In this document: piece after piece, positions 13,771 through 18,952 of the stretch
Numbering within the stretch: position 1 is the stretch's first letter
Layout: each line of letters opens with the position of its first letter
NCBI GenBank assembly: GCA_003222375.1
Contig: QHVX01000042.1
Span: forward strand, 1-18,952
Direction of reading: 5' to 3'
Source of the DNA: Acidobacteriota bacterium
Lineage (GTDB): Bacteria; Acidobacteriota; Thermoanaerobaculia; Gp7-AA8
DNA: 18,952 nucleotides
Program-made: the position numbers and the translations under genes
The notes under the pieces: model-generated
Seen by the model: the letters and a program-made list of their open reading frames with translations, nothing else
Told to the model about the DNA's origin: nothing
Databases searched by the model: none

Positions 13771-14623
13771 ACGAATCCTCGACCATGGTGCCGAGGACCT
13801 GCGACTCACCGCCGTCGGCCGGAATGAGCGACGCCGTCACGAGCCCCATGATGCTCGAGCCATCCTTGCGCTTCAGCTGCAGCCGCCGGTTAGTGGGCGC
13901 GCGATCGTTTTTCAAATCTTCGAGAAATTTCTCGCGATCGGTGCGCTGGTGATAGAGGTCCCACACTTCGCGCTTCAGCAAATCCTCACGGGAGGCGTAG
14001 CCGAGGTAGGCGGCCAGCGCGTCGTTGCAGTCGAGGATGCGGCCGTCGAGGGTGGTACGAAACACGCCGGCGACGTTGCGCTCGAACAGCATCCGATACC
14101 GCTCCTCCGACGCCTGGCGGGCGCGGATCTCGTGCGCCTCCATCAGCGCAGCCGAGGTCATGCCGGCCAGGAGCTGCAGCGTGTAGGTATCCAGATCATC
14201 GAACGTGTTCGTTTTGTGTGAAAAGGTCTTGAGCACTCCGACGGCCTTTTCTCCGTGCATGAGCGGTGCGACGATCAACGAGCGGATTCCGATCATGCGG
14301 GCTGCTGCGGAGTTGACGCGCGGATCGAGATCGACGTCGTCGCAGCGAATCGGCCGCTGCTCGATGATGGACGAGCCGGAAATACTGTCGTCGATCGGAA
14401 TGCGCAGTCCGATGTGTCGCGCCGCCGGTCCCGACGCGGCTCGATAGACGAGCTGGTCTCCTTCGGCGAGCTCCACGACCGCGCCGGCGCTGTTCGTGAC
14501 ATCCGGCGTCCGATTCACGGCCAGCTGCATGACCTGCTGCGGATCGTTGAGCACCGACAGCATTTCCTGCTGCGCCGACACGACGCCGGAGAGGCGAGCC
14601 GCCAGCTCCATCGACGATGGCAT
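13769..14623 (-). CDS. GAF-PAS sensor protein without output domain
   Basis: 284 aa with a GAF domain (about 18-165, including SGSSIIEQRPIRCDD and SLIVAPLMHGEKAVGVLKTF) and a PAS domain (about 170-284, including RYRMLFERNVAGVFRTTLDG, ILDCNDALAAYLGY and KRKDGSSIMG). The protein ends at the end of the PAS fold with TMVEDS; there is no kinase, cyclase, HTH or receiver domain. It may modulate a partner such as the divergent histidine kinase, which also carries PAS and GAF domains (inference). ATG 14623 has GAGGG about eight bases upstream. The stop lies inside the right arm of the 30-bp inverted repeat. Confidence 0.85.
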   Translation of the reverse strand: MPSSMELAARLSGVVSAQQEMLSVLNDPQQVMQLAVNRTPDVTNSAGAVVELAEGDQLVYRAASGPAARHIGLRIPIDDSISGSSIIEQRPIRCDDVDLDPRVNSAAARMIGIRSLIVAPLMHGEKAVGVLKTFSHKTNTFDDLDTYTLQLLAGMTSAALMEAHEIRARQASEERYRMLFERNVAGVFRTTLDGRILDCNDALAAYLGYASREDLLKREVWDLYHQRTDREKFLEDLKNDRAPTNRRLQLKRKDGSSIMGLVTASLIPADGGESQVLGTMVEDS

Positions 14624-14644
14624 GGGTATCCCTCAATTTCTGAC

Positions 14645-14654
14645 TGTCGCGACA
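14645..14654. promoter_or_regulatory. Perfect 10-bp palindrome TGTCGCGACA
   Basis: It lies in the 80-base gap between the divergent GAF-PAS gene and the MEDS histidine kinase gene. The symmetry and location fit a shared operator, but a 10-bp palindrome can occur by chance in GC-rich DNA. Confidence 0.3.
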
Positions 14655-14703
14655 TAAAGTCAAGCCGTAATGGAACAACGTTTGCTTTTTGCTCCTCAGA
14701 CCC

Positions 14704-17034
14704 ATGTCCATTGCACCAAACGACGTTGTTTCAACGAATTCCGACTGGCAGCACGGTCGCGGACACGCCGTTCACTTCTACGAAAATGAAGAAAAGCTCT
14801 TCACGGTCGTCGGCGACTTTCTCGCGAACGGTCTCGAGGCCGGCGAGCCGGTCGTCGTCATTGCGACTCCCGAGCATCGCGCCGGTTTCCTCTCCGCACT
14901 GACCGGGAAGAAACTCGACATCGACACCGCGGTGACCACCGGACAACTGACGCTGCTCGATGCGCGCGAGATGCTGTCGACCTTCATGGTTGACGCCGCT
15001 CCTGACAATCATCTGTTCCAGAAAAGTATCGGCAGTGTGATTGCGAAGAGCGCGAACGTCCGCACGTACGGAGAGATGGTCGATGTTCTATGGCGCGATG
15101 GCAATCATGAGGGCGCGATCGGGCTCGAAGAATTGTGGAACGACCTCGCGAATTCGCACGCGTCTTCGTTGCTGTGCGCCTACCCAACGGCGCACTTCGT
15201 CGAGCGACGCAAGGAACTGGAAACGTCACTTCGCGACGCGCTGGCCGCGCGACGCCGCGCCGAACAGGAGCTGAAGGATTTCGTCGAGAACGCGCCGATC
15301 GGGCTGCACTGGCTCGGTGCCGACGGCACGATCCTGTGGGCGAACCAGGCCGAGCTCGATCTTCTCGGCTATTCGCGCGACGAATATGTCGGCAAGAACA
15401 TCAGCGACTTTCATGCTGACCGCGCCCAGATCCTCGACATCCTTCAACGCTTGAGCGCCGGCGAAGAGCTGCACGAGTTCGAGACTCGAGTCAAAGCCCG
15501 GGATGGATCGATCAAGGATGTGGTGATCAGCTCGAACGTTCTCTTCGAAGATGGCCGATTCATTCACACCCGATGCTTCACGCGCGACGTCACAGAAAAA
15601 AGAAAAGTTCGCGGCGAGCTTCGGAAAGCGGAATCGAAATTCAGGCGGCTGAGCGAGTCGAACATCATCGCGATCATGACGTGCAGCGCCGACGGACAAG
15701 TCCTCGAAGCGAACGACGTCTACCTGCGACTCGTCGGCTATTCGCGCGAGGACGTTCAGGCCGGCCGTCTGCGATGGGCGGACCTGACGCCGCCCGAATA
15801 TCACCAGCGCGACGAGGTTGCCCTGGCCGAGATTCGCGAACGCGGCGAGTGCTCCCCGTACGAGAAGGAGTACATTCGCAAAGACGGGACACGCGTGCCG
15901 ATCCTCATCGCCGCCGCGCAGCTCGAGGGCGGCGAGGCCCAGCTGGCCTACGTCATCGATCTCTCGGAGAGGAAACTGGCCGAACGCGATGCGCAGTTCC
16001 TCGCCGAAGCAAGCGAGATGCTGTGGCAGACGCTCGACTCGCATGCCGTACTGGAAAATCTCACTCGCCTCTTCGTTCCACGGTTCTGCGATCGCGTGGC
16101 CGTCGATCTCTTCGACGAAGATGACACGCTGGAACTGCGCGCAGAAGAACCCGAGCGCGGTGCGATGCGCATTCCTTTGGTCGCGCGAGGCACGACGATC
16201 GGATTCGTCGTTTTCATCCGAACGCGGACCGAGTCGTTCACCGATCGCGACCGGACGCTGGCGCAGGAGATCGCGCGCCGCGCTGCGCTGGCCGTCGACA
16301 GCGCAAAGCTCTACGAAACCGCGCAGCACGCGAACCGCGCCAAGGACGAGTTCCTGGCGACGCTCTCTCACGAACTGCGCACTCCGATGACCGCAATCCT
16401 CGGCTGGTCGCGCTTTCTGCGCGTCGGACAGACTGATAGCGAGACGATGGCGAATGCGATCGACGCCATCGGCCGCGCCGCTGTCGCGCAGGCACAGCTC
16501 ATCGACGATGTGCTCGACATGTCGCGGATCATTTCCGGAAAACTTCGACTGGAAATGCAACACGTCGACGTCGGAAGCATTGTCGATTCAGCCGTCGAGA
16601 CAGTGCGCCCGGCGATCTCCGCGAAGGGCATCAATCTCGACATCAAAGGTGATCCGTCGGCCGGCATCGTGTGGGGCGATCCGGGCCGCCTGCAGCAGGC
16701 GATCTGGAACCTTCTGACGAACTCCGCAAAGTTCACTGCTAGCGGCGGCACGATCACGGTCAGCTTCCGTCGCGTCGGCAACACGACGCAGATCACAGTC
16801 GCCGACACCGGGCAGGGAATCGATCCTGGCTTTCTGCCGCATGTCTTCGAGCGATTCCGTCAGGCGGAATCGACGAGCACGCGCACATACGGCGGCCTGG
16901 GCCTCGGGCTCGCGATCGTCCGCTACATCGTCGAGATGCACGGCGGACGCATCACCGCGAACAGCGAAGGCCCGGGCAAAGGTGCGCAGTTGATCATCGA
17001 GCTCCCCACGCCTCACTCCGGCACAAGGCCGTAA
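14704..17034 (+). CDS. Sensor histidine kinase: MEDS-PAS-PAS-GAF-HisKA-HATPase
   Basis: 776 aa, no membrane segment, so a cytoplasmic sensor. Domains in order: MEDS (about 18-170, HAVHFYENEEKLF, TYGEMVDVLW), first named for methanogen/methylotroph sensors; PAS1 (about 190-300); PAS2 (about 308-425, with KDGTRVPI); a short GAF-like region (about 432-540); HisKA with His556 in LSHELRTPMTAILGW; HATPase_c with N box NLLTNSAKF (669-677), G1 DTGQGI (701-706) and G2 GGLGLGLAI (730-738). There is no receiver domain, so a separate response regulator is needed. ATG 14704 is preferred; an in-frame TTG lies at 14689. The GAF seems to lack about 60 central residues around Ala480-Met488 compared with relatives I recall, in frame. 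Confidence 0.92.
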   Translation: MSIAPNDVVSTNSDWQHGRGHAVHFYENEEKLFTVVGDFLANGLEAGEPVVVIATPEHRAGFLSALTGKKLDIDTAVTTGQLTLLDAREMLSTFMVDAAPDNHLFQKSIGSVIAKSANVRTYGEMVDVLWRDGNHEGAIGLEELWNDLANSHASSLLCAYPTAHFVERRKELETSLRDALAARRRAEQELKDFVENAPIGLHWLGADGTILWANQAELDLLGYSRDEYVGKNISDFHADRAQILDILQRLSAGEELHEFETRVKARDGSIKDVVISSNVLFEDGRFIHTRCFTRDVTEKRKVRGELRKAESKFRRLSESNIIAIMTCSADGQVLEANDVYLRLVGYSREDVQAGRLRWADLTPPEYHQRDEVALAEIRERGECSPYEKEYIRKDGTRVPILIAAAQLEGGEAQLAYVIDLSERKLAERDAQFLAEASEMLWQTLDSHAVLENLTRLFVPRFCDRVAVDLFDEDDTLELRAEEPERGAMRIPLVARGTTIGFVVFIRTRTESFTDRDRTLAQEIARRAALAVDSAKLYETAQHANRAKDEFLATLSHELRTPMTAILGWSRFLRVGQTDSETMANAIDAIGRAAVAQAQLIDDVLDMSRIISGKLRLEMQHVDVGSIVDSAVETVRPAISAKGINLDIKGDPSAGIVWGDPGRLQQAIWNLLTNSAKFTASGGTITVSFRRVGNTTQITVADTGQGIDPGFLPHVFERFRQAESTSTRTYGGLGLGLAIVRYIVEMHGGRITANSEGPGKGAQLIIELPTPHSGTRP

Positions 17035-17046
17035 GCGTTTCGCAGC

Positions 17047-17074
17047 CCGCGAGATTATCGGAAGTTTCTCGCGG
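17047..17074. terminator. Hairpin after histidine kinase gene
   Basis: CCGCGAGA pairs with TCTCGCGG across a 12-base loop, starting 13 bases after the kinase stop. There is no T-run, so it would be a weak or factor-dependent terminator, or a stabilising 3' structure. Confidence 0.4.
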
Positions 17075-17082
17075 ACGCGGTC

Positions 17083-17117
17083 CCACACGCGATCGGCGGA
17101 GGGATGATCGTGTGTGG
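17083..17117. promoter_or_regulatory. 12-bp hairpin upstream of membrane-protein gene
   Basis: CCACACGCGATC (17083-17094) pairs with GATCGTGTGTGG (17106-17117) with one G-U pair and an 11-base loop. It lies 27 bases before the ATG at 17145. It could be a second terminator of the kinase gene, an operator, or a structured leader; the sequence alone does not decide. Confidence 0.4.
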
Positions 17118-17144
17118 TAAGAACATAGTGATTGGAGTCTCACG

Positions 17145-17690
17145 ATGGTGACGCTTGCAAGTCTTTGGCTTCCGATTCTGCTTTCAGCGGTCGCGATCCT
17201 GATCGTCAGCAATATTCTGTGGATGGCGCTGCCTTTCTGGCACCGCGCCGACTACGGCCGGCTCGAAAACGAGAAGGCGCTGCTCGACGCCATCAGCTCC
17301 GCGAAGTCGGGACAGTACATAGCTCCGTACGTGAACTGGTCGAAGCTTCCGCCCGAGGAACGCGAAGCGATGGCCCAGCGACCGATGGCACTCACGCTGG
17401 TGCGCAATCCAGCGAAGTTCAATTTCCCAGGTGCGCTGATCTCCTGGTTCGTCTACCTCCTCGTCATCTCGACGTTCATCGGATACGTCGGTGCCGTGAC
17501 GCTGCCGCCTGCCAGTCGCAACGTTTTTCGCGTGATCACGACCGTCGGAATCCTTGCCTACGCGTTCGGTGCCGTCCCCGATTCGATCTGGTACGGCAAG
17601 CCGTGGTCGGTCACCGTGAAGGTGATTGTCGACGGCGTCATCTACGGACTGATCACCGGCGCGATCTTCTGCTGGCTCTGGCCGCATTGA
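17145..17690 (+). CDS. Integral membrane protein, unknown function
   Basis: 181 aa with four hydrophobic segments: about 5-30, 97-118, 128-144 and 158-178. The loop after the first helix contains PFWHRADYGRLENEKALLDA and a soluble stretch of about 60 residues with APYVNWSKLPPEEREA; the third and fourth helices flank GAVPDSIWYGKPWSVTVK. The pattern (HRADYGRL, DSIWY.KPWS, ending IYGLITG..FCWLWP) matches a widespread small membrane-protein family I have seen annotated only as hypothetical. ATG 17145 has GGAG about eight bases upstream. Its TGA overlaps the TTG start of the next gene, so the two are translationally coupled. Confidence 0.85.
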   Translation: MVTLASLWLPILLSAVAILIVSNILWMALPFWHRADYGRLENEKALLDAISSAKSGQYIAPYVNWSKLPPEEREAMAQRPMALTLVRNPAKFNFPGALISWFVYLLVISTFIGYVGAVTLPPASRNVFRVITTVGILAYAFGAVPDSIWYGKPWSVTVKVIVDGVIYGLITGAIFCWLWPH

Positions 17691-18409
17691 GCAAAACCCT
17701 CGGCATCATCGGTGGCATCGCGCCGGAGTCGACGATCGAGTACTACCGCACGATCGTCGCGCTCCATCGGGAGCGCACTGGCGGCGGGTATCCCTCCATC
17801 ATCATCAACAGTATCGATTTGCCGAGGCTTCTCCAGCTCGTTTCCGAGGACCGGCTGTCCGAGCTCACCGACTACCTCGCCGGCGAGATCGAACGGCTGG
17901 CCGCGGCCGGAGCAAAGGTCGCGCTTCTCGCATCGAACACGCCGCACATCGTCTTCGATGTCTTGCAGAGTCGATCATCGATTCCGATGATCAGCATCGT
18001 CGAGGCCACTTTTCGCGCGGCGCGGGAAGCGGGAGCGCGGCGCGTGGCGCTGTTCGGCACGCGATTCACGATGCAGTCGGGCTTTTATCGCTCGTACTTC
18101 GAGCCGCGCGACATCGCCGTGATCGCGCCGAACGACGAAGAGCAGGACTTCATTCACACGAAATACATGACGGAACTGGTCCATGCGCAGTTTCTCGATC
18201 GCACGAAACGCGATTTGCTCACCATCGTCGAGAGAATGCACCGCGGCTCCCACATCGACGGCGTCATCCTCGGCGGTACGGAGCTGCCGCTGCTGCTGCG
18301 CGACAGCTCCTGGAAGGGCGTAAGGCTCTTCGACACCGGCCGGATTCACGCCGCGGCGGCAGTCGAGCGGATGCTCGATCACCAACCCTCGTCAGCGGAT
18401 GCTCCGTAA
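17687..18409 (+). CDS. Aspartate/glutamate racemase-family protein lacking both catalytic cysteines
   Basis: A 240-aa two-lobe Asp/Glu racemase fold: IIGGIAPESTIEYYR (7-21), ALLASNTPHIVF (79-90), VALFGTRFTMQSGFY (120-134), VILGGTELPLLLRD (193-206). Cofactor-independent racemases use a cysteine just before N-T in the first lobe and one before T-E in the second; here these are Ser83 and Gly197. Other pocket residues (Asn84, Thr85, Thr198, Glu199) are kept, so the site probably binds a small acid but does not racemise by the usual two-cysteine mechanism. The start is TTG 17687, overlapping the upstream TGA; no ATG or GTG is better placed. The 3' end overlaps the DinB-like gene by 31 bases. Confidence 0.88.
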   Translation: MSKTLGIIGGIAPESTIEYYRTIVALHRERTGGGYPSIIINSIDLPRLLQLVSEDRLSELTDYLAGEIERLAAAGAKVALLASNTPHIVFDVLQSRSSIPMISIVEATFRAAREAGARRVALFGTRFTMQSGFYRSYFEPRDIAVIAPNDEEQDFIHTKYMTELVHAQFLDRTKRDLLTIVERMHRGSHIDGVILGGTELPLLLRDSSWKGVRLFDTGRIHAAAAVERMLDHQPSSADAP

Positions 18410-18870
18410 ATCGCGGGCACAGGTTTCTCGTTGAGACGCAAATAGACCGTCAACTGACCGCGGTGATGCGCGAGGTGGCTGATCGTGTCGGCGATGATGA
18501 GATGCCGCGGCCGGTCATCGAGCACTTTTGCTCCATACAGCAGGCGCCACGACTTCATCAACTGATCGTCGTTGATCTTCGAGAGTGCGCGCCGTCCAGC
18601 CTCGACCGATTTGTCATGAAGCTGCACCAGCTCGCGATTCGACTTCACGGGCGGCTGTCCGCCTCCTTTCGAAAGATCGAGGCTGTCCTGATCAATGATC
18701 AGCGCCGCCCAGGACGGCATTTGCGCGACCAGCGCCGCGAGACTGCCGAGGGCCATGGACTTCGGGTGGGGCTTCCAGTCGTTTTTTCCTTCCGGGACGC
18801 GTTCGAGCGCTTTGCGCGTTCCGGGGGCTTCCCTTTCAAACTGCGCCAGGAGCATTTCGTTGATCTTCAT
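18379..18870 (-). CDS. DinB-like protein (DinB/DUF664 superfamily)
   Basis: A 163-aa predicted four-helix bundle protein. It has NDWKPHPKSMALGSLAALVA near the N-terminus (metal-ligand helix region) and the signature SHLAHHRGQLTVYLRLNEKP, ending PVPAIYGASADEGW. The His residues in PHPKS and HLAHHRG fit the metal site of the DinB/YfiT superfamily, whose members include thiol transferases and many proteins of unknown function; the exact reaction is not known. ATG 18870 is chosen because GGAGG lies 8 bases upstream; an in-frame ATG at 18924 would add 18 residues without a ribosome-binding site. Convergent with the racemase-like gene. Confidence 0.92.
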   Translation of the reverse strand: MKINEMLLAQFEREAPGTRKALERVPEGKNDWKPHPKSMALGSLAALVAQMPSWAALIIDQDSLDLSKGGGQPPVKSNRELVQLHDKSVEAGRRALSKINDDQLMKSWRLLYGAKVLDDRPRHLIIADTISHLAHHRGQLTVYLRLNEKPVPAIYGASADEGW

Positions 18871-18952
18871 GACAATTTCCTCCGGCGCGAACTCTATGCG
18901 TTGATATATGCCAACCCGCGACATAATTCATGTGTAACGATTTCATGACGCA

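Noticed and set aside
13442..14221. 259-residue plus frame crossing the 30-bp inverted repeat
   Set aside because: It starts within rtcB in another frame and continues antisense to the GAF-PAS gene; no motif supports it.
15226..16563. 445-residue minus-strand frame
   Set aside because: It lies antisense to the histidine kinase, whose domains and motifs are unmistakable; the minus frame shows none.
17132..18409. Long plus frame beginning upstream at 17132
   Set aside because: Only the part from TTG 17687 encodes the racemase-like protein. The first ~185 codons are an out-of-frame reading of the membrane-protein gene at 17145-17690.
1..18952. CRISPR array, tRNA or rRNA genes, insertion sequence, defence genes
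   Set aside because: I saw no regularly spaced direct repeats, no tRNA-like cloverleaf or rRNA segment, no transposase or integrase motif and no nuclease/toxin pair. The palindromes found are isolated or REP-like.

Overview
The window is GC-rich, gene-dense bacterial chromosome (roughly 60% GC by eye) carrying mostly conserved housekeeping and sensory genes. The gene mix and the style of several proteins (an IspG ending in NGPGETDDADLG, a MEDS-domain sensor kinase, an archease-RtcB pair, a ScoAB CoA-transferase, a GntR/YtrA-slipin cluster) suggest Acidobacteriota or a similar soil/sediment lineage; this is a low-confidence inference. No rRNA, tRNA, CRISPR array, transposase, integrase or phage gene was seen.

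Layout. 1-1829 (minus): a large membrane-anchored coiled-coil protein that runs off the left edge. 1888-3616 (plus): ispG then lspA, separated by a REP-like palindromic element that supplies the ispG stop codon. 3594-5386 (minus operon): YtrA-type GntR repressor, a damaged SPFH/slipin gene, and a PEGA-like lipoprotein; a perfect palindromic operator sits just upstream of the repressor. 5413-6955 (minus): a small membrane protein and a damaged GT-C-like membrane glycosyltransferase. 6979-8607 (plus): a polytopic membrane protein, probably also GT-C-like. 8546-9881 (minus): scoAB. 9931-11301 (plus): a small acidic protein, a class II aldolase and an exported MsrA. 11298-11882 (minus): a single-domain response regulator and the remnant of a small membrane protein. 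11912-13682 (plus): archease and RtcB RNA ligase. 13682-13770: a 30-bp perfect inverted repeat that fills the whole gap between two convergent stop codons. 13769-14623 (minus) and 14704-17034 (plus): a divergent pair of sensors, a GAF-PAS protein without output domain and a MEDS-PAS-PAS-GAF histidine kinase. 17145-18409 (plus): a small membrane protein and a racemase-like protein without its catalytic cysteines. 18379-18870 (minus): a DinB-like protein.

Two patterns cut across genes. First, three genes (slipin, glycosyltransferase, small membrane protein after the response regulator) each read well on both sides of a short internal region where residues are missing and the frame changes; RtcB and the kinase GAF domain also look internally shortened, but in frame. 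This is either a real deletional process or an assembly or sequencing artefact, and raw reads would decide. Second, at least four starts are preceded by TANNNT exactly six bases before the start codon, the geometry of leaderless transcription, while other genes have strong Shine-Dalgarno sites.

I did not find a clear new defence or mobile system. The most unusual items are the stop-to-stop 30-bp inverted repeat, the clustered internal deletions, the leaderless start signature, the cysteine-less racemase and the tryptophan-register repeats of the coiled-coil protein.
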